A stretch of 64,000 nucleotides of DNA, taken from Linepithema humile (Eukaryota; Arthropoda; Insecta; Hymenoptera; Formicidae). Shown here one piece after another: positions 53,701-64,000 of this stretch; the first letter of the stretch is position 1; every line of letters begins with the position of its first letter. The notes beneath the pieces are model-generated. The model had not been told where the DNA came from and searched no databases. It worked only from the letters and a program-made list of their open reading frames with translations. The DNA lies in the NCBI RefSeq assembly GCF_040581485.1, contig NC_090131.1, forward strand, positions 27,478,532 through 27,542,531. Direction: 5' to 3'. A program made the position numbers and the translations under genes.

Positions 53701-56299
53701 GTTACATTATGCTCGCATTATTGAGCCTTATTACGAGCAGCAGACATTTAAGGCCGCGCATTCAGCGCGACTTACGTCGCTGCACAAACGCGGACGAGTG
53801 AGAGGAATGCGCATCGCTGACAGTCGGGGATTTGCACGCTCGCGTGATATGAAATAATACCAAAGGATGAAGGATATATATCGTTAAAATATCTCGAACC
53901 TATTTCGTCTCGCAGGAATGCTGATAATGTTTGCGTGCTAATTTCGTACGTCGAGGGAAACAAAGTCGCTAGTATCCGAAACTTACGCGCGATTACTGTA
54001 TTTTTAGAGCTGTGCCTCCTTTTTCTCTCACAAATCTGCACAACGCAAAATTCGCCAATTTTTAATTAAAAAAGATAAAGATCTTCATTAAAAGTTTCGG
54101 CGATCAGTATTCGGCGAGTGTGAGGAAGCTAAAATGAATCCCATGAGTAGAATTCTAAAAAAAAAAGAAGTAAGACAACTCCCCGAACTCGTACCCGCAA
54201 TCTCACCGGTCGTTCGGGATCCTCGCCTATTCAATCGCAAAGTCCACGCTTCTTAACGAGGCGCCGACACTCGAGACCCAAATTATAAACCTTGTAGGTG
54301 CGGGCTACCGCATCAATTTTCTCCTATTTCACTTTTTTCTCTTCCCTCTCGTTCCGCACTTTAAAACGTCTCGCCCTGGCCGCGCCGCCGTTCGTTGCTC
54401 GCACTTATATTCCAGACAACGTACAAGGTGTCTGCACTTTACGACGAGGACTTTATTAGCATTTTACGGCATGTATCACCGCGTGCGTCGATGTCGGCAC
54501 TCTACCTTTTTGTAATATCAAGAATACGAGAGAAAAAGGGAGAGAGAATCGCTCGGAGGAAAAAGGATTGTTCTATAGAGCAGGTGTCGCATTTTTCGCG
54601 AAAAATAAAAAAACTCGTCATCCGTACGAACGTCTCTCGCACGTCCACATGCATAATTCCATAATAATCTGAGTGTGCGTGATTTTTGTAGTATTATATA
54701 TTCTATAGAATTATTATTACAGATCTATTGATTGCCCTCGTCGAAGCGATTAGCGTTAATTTACCATACAAAATTAATGACTCGCGGAACATTATACGAT
54801 TATTCTCGCGTAAAATTATTATTTAATTAGCCGCGTACGAGCACAAAGCATCTCTTTCGATTAATGCACAGCGTCGTTCTTCCGGCGCAATATTCGCTCT
54901 CTTACGCGCTCCAATTATTCCCCGCGTACGCAGTTATTGCACAAACATCTCGAGATTATTTCTCGTCTCATATTTCAGTGCTACAGTGCCTCTCTCCGTC
55001 CCACATACGATAAAGCACGTTCCTTTAAGGGGTCGAGGACATGCGCGCGCGATCAGAGAAACGTCCCCCGTTCGCGAATTCGAAAAGTCCTCGCAGCGTA
55101 CGCGGCACATTAGCACGACGATTCGTTCCGCCTGTTAATTCGACCCACGCTAAAAGCATCGGCACGTGATATTCGCGATAACAATTAAAGGCGAATAATT
55201 GCGCGCGTGTTGACTACAGTAAGTACACGGCGATTGCAAAAGCACACCGAATATCCAATGACCGAGCCCGGCGAAGAACAACTCGTCTTTACGTTGAACG
55301 TGCCTCGTAACAACGAGCAATCCGTCTGCCACTTTAATCTCCCGTAAATTGCGAAAGCGGAAGCAAGACGGAAATAATTGGCGGACGATGGCGCACTTTT
55401 TCACCTCTTTTAGAGACGATCGCTTCCAACGTTCGCCATCAAAGCGTTATACGGGATGTTTCGCCGCTATCGTATTTCCTTTGACACACATTCCTCAACT
55501 CTTAAGCGCAGACGCGTTTTCCGACAATCCCATTTCCCAAATCAATCGAGGTGTAATAGAATATCAAAGGTCACGTGTAAAAGAATTCCCATTTCCTGAG
55601 ACATCTACATTTAAAGTGAAATTTAACGTATCGCAATAACTTTTGTAAAGTTTAAATTTGACTTTTCACTTTGAACACTTAGTGAGCGAAATGTTAACAA
55701 CCTTGTTAAATTGACAACAAAACTGATCGAATTGCCAATATCAATCGGATCGATTTAATCTATTATTTTGATTAAATTTCATCAAATTTGCCGTCAATTT
55801 ACATTGTTGATATTTGACTATCTGAATGTACTATTCCGAAACATCGAAAACGTCGAGCTCTAATAGGTTTTACGTAATTCACGGTGTTAGCGTTAAGTAA
55901 GAGTTTAGTGTTTTATTCGCAAGAATCTCGTGGGACGAGCGAGCGATGAAAACTCCACGACTACATAAACCAGACGTAAAAAAAAAGTCTGATTGAAGTA
56001 GCTCCATTGCAGAGTGCAAGGAAGACCGCCGAGCAGGACAGATGCTCTTATGAAGTGGGACAGCAATTTTCACGGTTCGCAGTCTTTCATTTACGTACGC
56101 GCGCCCGTAAACGCGTTTCGAAATAAAACATCCCATTCTCTCCCGTTCGTGAATGTTAAAATAAATAGACGGTACTTACGAACAGCACCACGTTATAAAT
56201 GTGAAGAACGTATTTCAAGAAATTCACGGAACAGCAACCGTCGTCCCTGGTCCTAAGTCTGGTAGAACTACCGGGTAATCTTTCAGCGCTCTTGGCCAT
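21847..56299 (-). CDS. CD151-like: CD151-type tetraspanin, complete coding region, 5 coding exons over 34 kb
   Basis: Coding exons in transcript order: 56299-56180, 41037-40846, 25797-25624, 22442-22281, 21993-21847; 120+192+174+162+147 nt, every junction phase 0, 264 residues. TM1 follows a Cys-Cys pair (22-23, possible palmitoylation site); TM2 is about 70-91 and TM3 about 101-123. The large extracellular loop has the tetraspanin CCG (165-167), PDSCC (193-197), Cys204 and GC (217-218), so six cysteines. TM4 is GAVGLGLSVLELFGIVLGSC, then a short tail ending RHDFDD. The stretch VVPDSCC through CGKRDHPSNI is nearly the same as human CD151 as I recall it, and the loop length fits the CD151/TSPAN11 group. 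Vertebrate CD151 binds laminin-binding integrins at the plasma membrane; the insect role is inferred. An in-frame TGA lies 9 nt before the ATG. Introns: about 15.1 kb, 15.0 kb, 3.2 kb and 287 nt. Confidence 0.92.
25172..25230. repeat. (GT)n microsatellite
   Basis: Fifty-nine uninterrupted bases of alternating G and T, in the 3.2-kb intron of the tetraspanin gene, 390 nt beyond the coding exon at 25624-25797. Confidence 0.98.
26926..26975. repeat. (AG)n microsatellite
   Basis: About 25 AG units in a large tetraspanin intron. Confidence 0.98.
27484..27851. mobile_element. Foldback (palindromic) element of about 370 bp
   Basis: The first 45 nt (starting CAGCACTACTTTTATGATAT) and the last 44-45 nt are reverse complements with one or two mismatches. 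Similarity continues inward in blocks such as GAAATTCTAATGATTGCAA and more weakly outward. There is no coding capacity. This fits a MITE or foldback element. Confidence 0.7.
28367..28412. repeat. AT-rich palindrome around a (TA)n core
   Basis: TCGAATTTATCTAG, a TA run, then CTAGATAAAAGTTCGA: arms of about 22 nt with one mismatch and a one-base offset. Could extrude as a cruciform. Confidence 0.8.
29699..29732. repeat. (TA)n microsatellite
   Basis: About 17 TA units in the large intron. A shorter run of the same type occurs at 29365-29386. Confidence 0.95.
34911..35060. repeat. 81-bp tandem duplication
   Basis: AATTAAAAATTCTTATTAAC and the next 60 nt are repeated from 34992 with a single T/C difference in the first 20 nt. 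The second copy is complete to about 35058. High identity indicates a recent event. Confidence 0.9.
35492..35513. repeat. Poly(A) run
   Basis: Twenty-two A residues in otherwise GC-rich intron DNA. The flanks CGGCTTCAGC and GCCGACGG do not look like a retrogene end. Confidence 0.9.
37095..37275. mobile_element. 181-bp MITE with TA target duplication (Tc1/mariner-like)
   Basis: The left end reads CACGAACAAAATTTTATAT and the right end, reverse-complemented, CACGGAGAAAATTTTATAT. Similarity of the inverted ends extends for about 50 nt, through GTACGG and GGTCGTAG. Both sides are flanked by TA (37093-37094 and 37276-37277). There is no ORF, and the interior is AT-rich with one GC-rich patch (GTCCGCGCGCTACG). 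A TA duplication with terminal inverted repeats is the hallmark of Tc1/mariner non-autonomous copies. Confidence 0.75.
46119..46163. repeat. Perfect 20-bp inverted repeat with 5-nt loop
   Basis: Arm 46119-46138 (TTTCGTTTTCACAATTATCG) is exactly complementary to 46144-46163; the loop is TCGCG. No mismatch in 20 pairs. Confidence 0.93.
48068..48410. repeat. Diverged tandem duplication, period about 182 bp
   Basis: Copy 1 (about 48068-48234) and copy 2 (about 48250-48410) share, in order, the blocks AATAAAAATTA, TTTGA or TTGAA, CTTCCGCT or TTCCGCTT, ATAATTTA, CCTCC, ATAAATAATCG and GCACGAGT. Intervening bases have substitutions and small indels. Confidence 0.7.
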
Positions 56300-56358
56300 T
56301 TTCAGTCAATTGTTGGCTTCGTGCGTCACCGTCCTTCGTTGTCACCTCGTCGCCGTTG
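56300..56358 (-). other. 5' UTR part of the tetraspanin first coding exon
   Basis: On the minus strand an acceptor TTTATTTTACAG ends at 56359, and 59 nt of leader precede the ATG at 56299. This implies at least one further non-coding exon upstream, beyond 56.4 kb. Confidence 0.6.
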
Positions 56359-58499
56359 CTGTAAAATAAAGAAAGAAAAAATTAAAGAGAAATTCGCATC
56401 AAGAGATAAACGAAAACTTGCGAGAGTTGTTAAGAGTTGAAAGTGGATTCGCTTGTTCCGCATTAAATATATACCTAATGTATAATAAACGCAATATGGC
56501 TAAGTAAGCGTAGTATAAAGTATATGTTTAGCTTGGCGTAATTAAAAATATATAGGGTGTTAACTAGATACACAATGGGGAAATTTATGTAAAGAAGAAT
56601 TACTGTACGTAACAAAATAAAAAACAAGGTAAAAAACATTTTACGACTGCTTAAAGAAGCGTTCAAGAAAGTAATCAACAAGTTTTCGTCCGTCTTACTG
56701 CCCGGGAAAGTAATCAACGAGCTTTAGTTTCAACGCCGGAATCTTCGTTAGTTGCTTATACTCGCTTGGACACTGGATGAACTTTTTGCTCCGGCTCAAC
56801 GTAAACTTTGTTTCAGCAAGATCAGAGAAAACTCTTGCCCAGATCGAAGATACCTCCGGTATAAAATATATTAATATTTCGAAAAACTTTAATAACCTAA
56901 GAATTTATGTAGAAGATGGTATCTTATTTAACGTAAATTTAATATAATACAAAATTTGGCTCTCACAGACGAGCATTAACCGAAAGGCTTCTCATTCGGG
57001 CAATTTCATTTGAGCAGTAATTGCGCTCAGAGAAGATTTTCTCAAAAGCGCGTTCACCTTCGGTAGACGCGAAAACGCTACTCTTTATGAAAAGAAGTGA
57101 ATTAACTTTAACGTCATTAGAATTCAGGAGAGCGAAGGATGTTCCGCTTGTCGCGTCGTTACGTCGCGAATGCTGGCAGAAATGTCGAGGGATATTGACG
57201 TAATTCGATAATCGCGTACCCGATGGTCGTGCCAGGCGCATGTGTGCATATCAGGCGCAGGTACGAAGGATGATCGTCGACACAGGACGTTGATCGAGCA
57301 CCGGCAGAGCGCCGATTCGAAGTGAAAGTAGCTTTGGCACGAGCCCAAACAAGGACGTCCATAGATTTTGATCCAAGAGGGGCATAGGTTAGTCACTGGG
57401 GACCATTATCCCTTATACTTTCTGTTATGCGACTTACTTATTTATGAACGATAATCGCGATACATCAATTTCAGCACATATTCTCAAGTCTGGAAATCAC
57501 GACGGTCCCAAGATAAACGATTTACATAATTTTCTCTAATTTTTCGCAGACTTCGACCGGCGAAACAATATTACTATACATCCTTTTGCTTTAATGTCAA
57601 CACCCGCCCGATTTATAATACGAATTTCAGGAAAATTGAAAATAGAAACGAGGGCCGCGGCCTCCTTGGTTGGCTACAGCCAACTGTGGGTCTGGCACAG
57701 AACGACATAACATCGTTTTACGTTGCCAAGAAATGTGAAGGTCTCCCTCCGCTCTAATGCATCGCACCCTTTATCTCCGCATTTCTCCTTTCCGTTCTTG
57801 TGATTCCCTCGTTTGTGTACGCGAGCCGCATTCCACATAAGAATACACGGGAACGCCGAGTATTTTGCCGCACGAGAGCCGACAGATTGCGCGGAATGTT
57901 TCCGTGCTTTTTTTTATGTGTGACGATTATCCCCGCAATGAAAAGCCAAGTGAAATATAAAGTCACACATGTCAAAACAACATAATAAAATATTTGCGTA
58001 ATATAGCGTGCTATTGGAAATAAACTGGAATTTATAATATGCAATATATAATAATCAATGTGATTCATCGCGTGCGTGCACTCATTTTATTTAAATATCT
58101 GGTATCATCGCACTCTGCAATATCGCAAATTCTCTCGAAACTCAATCTAAGAATATTGCAAAAATATTAAATAATTTATATTTTGATTACAGAGTCGCAC
58201 ACTATTCTGTGAATTTCGATCCAGTGCAAAATTGCAATTTGCCCGAGGAAAATTACATTTGTTGCAGTCGACTTCCCTTCGTACGCGGCTTGCATGGCAA
58301 AAGAGAATGCGCGATAAGCACACGATTTTTTCGATCAACACACACGTGACAAACATGAAATTTTCCGAAAATATGTAAAAGAAACTCGATATCACGATAT
58401 TATATCTCAACAACTTATATATCTATTTCATTCAATTTTTTCGAACTTATATTATCAAAAATAATTGATTTTTTTATATTAATTTTTATCTACTCTGAA

Positions 58500-58511
58500 A
58501 TATATATATAC

Positions 58512-58544
<33 letters not shown>

Positions 58545-58547
58545 TTT
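58500..58547. repeat. (TA)n followed by poly(T)
   Basis: Alternating TA with one CA interruption, leading into about 20 T residues. Confidence 0.9.
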
Positions 58548-61074
58548 CCTTCTCAAAACTATTGTAGATAAGAAGAAAGAAAAATCAGAATTTCAGATTT
58601 GAACTAAATAATCCCAAGATAAAAAACAAAAAATACAGAATATACTTTTGCACAATTAAATAAAATACTTTTATTCTTCTAAAATTTTACAATATTCATC
58701 GTGTAAAAAAGATCGAAAAATATCCTATATGATTACATCGGCAGAGAATATAATAAAAAGTCGCATGAAATACGATCGGGCGACTGTATCTTTCTGCGTT
58801 TTGCAGCCGACGAGCGCGACGAGAGCGCAAAGAATAAATGGCGCATAATGAGGACCAGAAGGGAGGAGCACGCGAATCGCGGCGTGGATTGAAAGGTGGT
58901 GTGGATGGAGAGCGGAAGACAGAGGTGATTACAGCGACGGCTGAAGAAACCCGAGAAGGGAAGATGAAAGAAGAGAAAACCGCGAAATTAAATGGGTGTG
59001 ACCCGTCCCGCGTGTGTGGGCGAGGCTGTTCCGAAGCGCGCGGGCGCGTGCATGTAGAAAACTTCTCCGACGTGTGCATGAATAAATTTTTCTCTCCGCC
59101 GAGTGCAAGGTCAAAGCTTTTAATGCAAGGCGGACGGTTCGTTGCACCATGGTTATTGGCCTCCCGAAGTTTATCGGTTATCCACTCGCTACCGCGCCAA
59201 CCGTATCCGTGATTAAATGAGTCGGCGGTATCATAGTGCTCTAGCCGATAATCGAATTATATTTCGCAGATAATACAATTCTTTGCATAATATATTGTAT
59301 GATAGCTAAAAACGCGTAATTCGATTCTCCGGCGCGTAAATTAATTTTCAAAAACGCAGAGACGTATGTAAATATGCAAATTATTGATTTAGCGAGAAAT
59401 ATACGCATATATTTTGCAATATATAAAGCAAAATGAATTCTGATTGATCCTGTTAATTCGCTTAAATTAATGTACAGCATTAAATTCCATATGCATTACG
59501 CCCGTAATGTTTATCTCGAATTACAGCTGTCACATATTATCTCAATTTCATCGCAGAGATATCTGCTTACTGTCAAATCTTCATACGATTCGATGCCATT
59601 ACATCTCTTTTTCTCGAGCGACGCGCTTATCTTTCATTACGCATAAAAACGAGCGAACCGACCTACCGGCGCAGGAGCAGCCGGCGCAGTTTTTTGTGTT
59701 GACGGATTCGTTATCCACTTCCGGTTCAGAGAACCGCATTAATTCGCGCCATGGAAATTTCGCGAGGGTGATGTTCGTTGGTCCCTGCGTTCCGGTGAGA
59801 GATCCGGGATTGCGAAGTTCCCCGGAAATATCGTCCATTATCCCGATCCTCTCCGTGGAAAACACGAGCGCGAATCGCAGGACAACGGCGTAAACAACTT
59901 CACGGCTTTCCACATCGGAAAGCACGTACTCCACTCGTCAGCGCGAAAAAAAAATCACGAAAAATGCACTGCCCTTGCACGAAGTCACGTATTTAACATT
60001 TACTTTAATGAACTCGGTAATTAACTAATTTTATTCTTACTGATAAGAATTTTAAAAGTTGTTACATATATTTATTCGCGTCTAGATTATACGATGATTA
60101 AATGTCGATTAATTCGATTTATGTCAATTGTAGCCTGCGGAAAGTTTAATAAAAGTATATATAAGCAATATATGGGAATACAGAGAAAGTTAAAAAACAA
60201 AGTTCGTATTTTGACAAAATGGAAATTTGATGGAGATTGCAAGGGAGAATCAACATATCTAAATTTAAAATCCCATGAATGTATTTGAATGTAATAATGC
60301 TACGGTAATGGAAATATTTTCAGTTCTCTGATTATACACATGCATCCAAATACGATTCGATAAATTGTAATGTGTTTTCATGAAATGCTAATATTTTGCG
60401 AATCTACACTGCTACTGATATTTTCCGATTGGGAATGCAAAATGACGATGTGTATATTTCATAAAGAAATATTGGTGCATTAAGTAATGAATGTAGTTGT
60501 ATTTAATGGGCATTAGTGACTAATGTATACCACTGTGAAAGTCAATATTAATTTTGTTGGAAATTGATAAGTAAACATAGTTTAGTTATATTAAATATCA
60601 ACAGCAATGCAATAACTCGAGAATGTAATTTCTTACAACTTCATAAATTCATATTTAAATAATATGTAGTCATTATAACGTAGCAAAAATGTTTTATACG
60701 TATATAAATTCTTACTTGTGTATGAGAAATATCGAGAACGCATTATTCAATATTCCAACGTTTGATACACGCTCAAAAATGAAGAAAAAAGCATCAAAAT
60801 ACTCATCGCCGTTTTTGTCTCCATTGTTTATCTCGTCCACTTTCTGTCTATTTTTCAGCTTTACAGTCGCGAAGAACAAAAGAAGAATGTTATAAAAGAA
60901 TGAAATTTCACCAGTTGCGGATATAGTTGCAATTCGCTTCTGAGGCGAGGCGAGAAAGAATTCTTCGGGTGTTCCTGAAGGTAACATTTCCGAGGCGAAT
61001 GGTCGGTCCTTGTTGATGGTCCAAGAAATGAATGGTCGGCGGTGGGCATGGACTGTGAATAAAAAGTTGCACAG

Positions 61075-61182
61075 CTGCGCGGTACTCACGGCACTCGCGG
61101 AGAGTAAAGTCACGACCACAGTGGCATAGTTAAATTTTTTATGGACGCGCACACGCCACGGTTTACGGTTTGGGGATTTATA
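61075..61182 (-). promoter_or_regulatory. Candidate promoter and first exon on the minus strand
   Basis: A clean TATAAATC (61182-61175) is followed, about 90 nt on, by a strong donor GCC|GTGAGT (exon end near 61091). Together they look like a TATA promoter with a short first exon. It is correctly oriented to be the non-coding first exon of the tetraspanin gene 4.7 kb away. The same exon reads FNYATVVVTLLSASA, signal-peptide-like, but only from an unlikely distant ATG. It could instead start an unrelated transcript. Confidence 0.3.
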
Positions 61183-63451
61183 GCCGAGACCAGGAGAATA
61201 ATTCGAAGTACGAACCACGCGAGGAATTGTTCGCGTTTAAGTGCGACCGAAAGTTCGTCTTAAGGCAACGGATCCACAACTCGAGCTTCAGTGATCCAGG
61301 CCTCCATTTTAGAATTTTTTATTTAATGAGCAACCGATTACTTATGTACGTATCTCAAGTTAAAAATAGAACCTAATTAAAGTCGTGGCGAACATATTTT
61401 CTCGCAGCGTAATTAAAAATAAAACTCCTTTTTTTGAGAATTAAAATTCCAACATATATCTTTCACTTGGAAATGATTGTCATTTGAATTCTTGTGTTAT
61501 TAAGCTATAATCAAGATTTAAAAATGTGCCTCATCAGGGATTCTATAATGGAATCCATTGCGTCAGTAAATTTAAATTTTCTGTGGATGAGCGGAGGATC
61601 AATATTAATAAGTCAATCGCAGTGGATTAATTCGAGCGAGTGAATGTATCCGCGTACGAGAGCGCGCTCTCGTCAAAGCGTAATCCGGATATTGCATATC
61701 CGTAGGTCCGAATATTCGCGCAGCTGTCGCAGAATGTCGTTCACGACGCGCGTTATCGGCGCGCAAAAAGCCACGTAATGCGCGTATTTTTCGCGCGCGA
61801 CCGGGATAAAAACCGGCAATGGTAATAACCTCCGGAAGGAAAAGCCGTCGTCAGCGCCGGGACACGCGCCACTTGCGCAATGCCGTTTCTTACGGCGTCC
61901 CACGTGTTAGGAAGTCGCGCGTGAACGCCTACTTGAAAATACGACCCACGTCGTACCGGATGACGCATCGATATGCGCCTTCGATGCTTTTATAGACCCC
62001 AGCGGGGCCAGAAAAAGCCGCTAGGGCCGGGCCCTCTCTACGGAACGCTTCATCTTCCAGATGCGCGGGGCTATATCGATCGACGATACGCTCGGCCGTC
62101 GCGGTTCGGCTCGAATTAACGATTACGTATGGTCCTGTTTCTGACTTCTCTTCTTTACGACCATGCGATTATTAAAACATCATTGCGCCCTTCTCAGCTT
62201 CTCGTATTCATATTTATTGTACGAGACGTTTACGATATACATAAGATGATTGTATTTTTTTTTTTTATACATTTGAAATATATTCAGTGTCATGTTTTGT
62301 TTTGTGATATCAAATGTCTGATATTTCCTTCGCATTATTAGAACGAAAATTGTATTATAAATGAAGTAATCTTACTAATGAATAACTCTTGTGTAATAAT
62401 TACATCACATATGTAAACGTTAATATAAATTAAATTTCTCAGTATTTAATCTTTAAATATGTTAAAATTTTCCATTGAATTGGCAAATAAAAAAAAAATT
62501 ACGCTTTAATTAAAATTTTTCATGGTATATTCTCTTCCCTGTTAAAGGAAAAATTTTACTAATAAAGAATTTGATGTAATAATTCTATAAAATTAAATAA
62601 AAATTAATCTAAATTAAACTTCATTATTTAATCTTGAAATTTATTAAAGTTTTTTAAAGAGATAATCATATATATTATTTTGCTAAAATTGTATCAGCGA
62701 ATAAAAAAGTAAAAAAAAACTATGCTTTAATTAAAAATGTTCATATTATATTTATCGACCTTCAACGGATTAAAGCAAAATCTCTCGAGTACAAATTGAA
62801 GTAAATTCGCTGATCTCAAGTACGTGTACTGATAATATTATCGAAAATCATGGCTCATAATATATCAACGACGACATGAGCGTTGTCGTACGAGCCCTTC
62901 CCATCAATTTGCCGTGGTGCTATGTTCCCAGCATAGACATATCCTCATTTATCCCAATGTCCTATACGTTGACGGCCAATTTGCTAATCGAGCCAATCAT
63001 CCAATCGCATTAACCTTGCCGGCCACTCAGAGACCCCGGTCTCGTTTTTATTGGACGGTTCCTGCGACAGATTTTAAATTTGCGCTCTTCGCGCACGATC
63101 GTACAATTGCGAGACGCAACCATTTGCATCCGATTTAATTACACCGCAAAGACAACTGGAAACTTGCTCGTTACGCACATTAATTATCATTGAGAAACGT
63201 TGCATTACGAGAATATCTCGCGCAATTCTCTCCTTCATTCGTCTTGGGATTATAGTACATGTACTTGAAGTCCGCCTTCTGACGATCATTTAGATAATAA
63301 TGTCAGCTTGCGCATTCCGGTACGAATGCAATTCAGCTCGGGTGCAAAGCTACAGTAATGCATAACGCGACTGCATCTACTAGTCACGCTCAAGGTACGG
63401 GGGAGACAACGATAACTGTTGCGATAAATTCATAAATGTGAGCGAGCTCGC

Positions 63452-63470
63452 ACGCGCGCGCGCGCGCGCG
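63452..63470. repeat. (CG)n run
   Basis: About nine uninterrupted CG units, a possible Z-DNA former. A similar CA/CG run occurs at about 43951-43980. Confidence 0.95.
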
Positions 63471-64000
63471 TTTATTTAACATTGAATTACAACACGGCAA
63501 AATGGAAAATTCGTCGCGTGTTTTGTAGAGGATATCCATCAGAAATGAAATTAAACTCGAATATATCGGCCTCTCTCGACGAGAGAATTTGCATTGGGAA
63601 TTTGGCTGCTGAATCAATTATAGAGATGGCCGAAAATGCGATGAATAATTTTTCGACGATGTTCCATTCAAGTGCGCATTTCAATGGCAATTTTTCGGCG
63701 AGCACTTTATCGGAAGTGCCATGCAAAACGCGCCGGTCGGGAGCTTTCGATTTTTTTAAAACGAATTTTCGCGCATACGTGCGGCGCACTATAATCGTGC
63801 GAAGGCGACGGGTCGATCGCACGCTCGATTTGAGACGAAATCGTAATCGCGGCGTTCCCTTTCGCGCACCGGCACTCTTATTCCGCGGGAATCGTTCAAC
63901 GCGTTCCTGGAGCAGCGTCGTAAAATTTAAGCGGGAAAAGTGGAATAGCGCGCGACCAAAGTAGACTATTGGGTTTTACGCTGGCGGCCTCTCAATCAGC

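Larger units (their letters stand above)
41038..56179 (-). other. Tetraspanin intron 1, 15 kb, no internal gene seen
   Basis: CpG-rich, GC-richer DNA with open frames on both strands, including a 262-codon ORF at 43543-44331 that is not credible as a gene. Structures found are a perfect hairpin (46119-46163), a diverged tandem duplication (48068-48410), a CCG/GTC-rich tract near 48668-48712 and a CTC triplet run (50531-50553). Confidence 0.6.
56359..64000. other. Region upstream of the tetraspanin coding start
   Basis: No coding exon could be supported. It should contain the tetraspanin promoter and non-coding 5' exon(s); the best candidate is at 61075-61182. ORFs at 58838-59212, 60712-61218 and 63482-63964 have no domain signal. 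DNA from 62200 to 62800 is very AT-rich. Confidence 0.55.

Noticed and set aside
58838..59212. Plus-strand ORF of 124 codons, Lys/Glu-rich
   Set aside because: No domain, no splice partners; composition follows local purine bias.
63482..63964. Plus-strand ORF of 160 codons near the right end
   Set aside because: Arg-rich translation in CG-rich DNA, with an overlapping ORF on the opposite strand and no recognisable motif.

Overview
This window is nuclear DNA of an insect, most likely a hymenopteran and possibly an ant. The signs are spliced genes with GT-AG introns, a TRP channel resembling the Drosophila phototransduction channel, a DUF4779-type histidine-rich secreted protein, very AT-rich intergenic DNA next to CpG-rich introns, and many microsatellites. 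The order-level assignment is inference. There is no operon, CRISPR array, rRNA, convincing tRNA or intact transposase gene.

Layout: (1) 315-3190, minus strand: a five-exon gene for a 258-residue secreted histidine/glycine/lysine-rich protein. (2) 5393-11724, plus: a complete 17-exon gene for a 1213-residue TRPC-class channel, best read as the orthologue of Drosophila TRP, with one GC-AG intron and a Thr-rich C-tail ending in Gly-Trp-Leu. (3) About 12180-12530, minus: a decayed-looking coding fragment I could not identify. (4) 13643-16381, plus: a ten-exon SLC30A9/ZnT9 gene, 617 residues. (5) 17115-19414, plus: a six-exon TMEM237 gene, 450 residues, for a ciliary transition-zone protein. (6) 21847-56299, minus: a CD151-type tetraspanin of 264 residues, whose five coding exons are spread over 34 kb by two introns of about 15 kb each. 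Its 5' end probably continues toward 61 kb. The rest, to 64 kb, is non-coding as far as I can see.

The genes do not form one pathway: they concern light or sensory signalling (TRP), mitochondrial zinc and the cilium (ZnT9, TMEM237), cell-matrix adhesion (tetraspanin) and an extracellular His-rich protein. Exon models were built by hand from GT/AG (once GC/AG) sites and reading phase. All five are phase-consistent from start to stop, and four have an in-frame stop just upstream of the chosen ATG.

The most unusual observations are the loss, in the TRP pore, of the aspartate that makes Drosophila TRP calcium-selective; the repeat-built Thr-rich TRP tail; several unannotated inverted-repeat elements (19980-20038, 27484-27851, 37095-37275, 46119-46163); and a diverged tandem duplication near 48.1-48.4 kb. 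I did not find a clearly new biological system.
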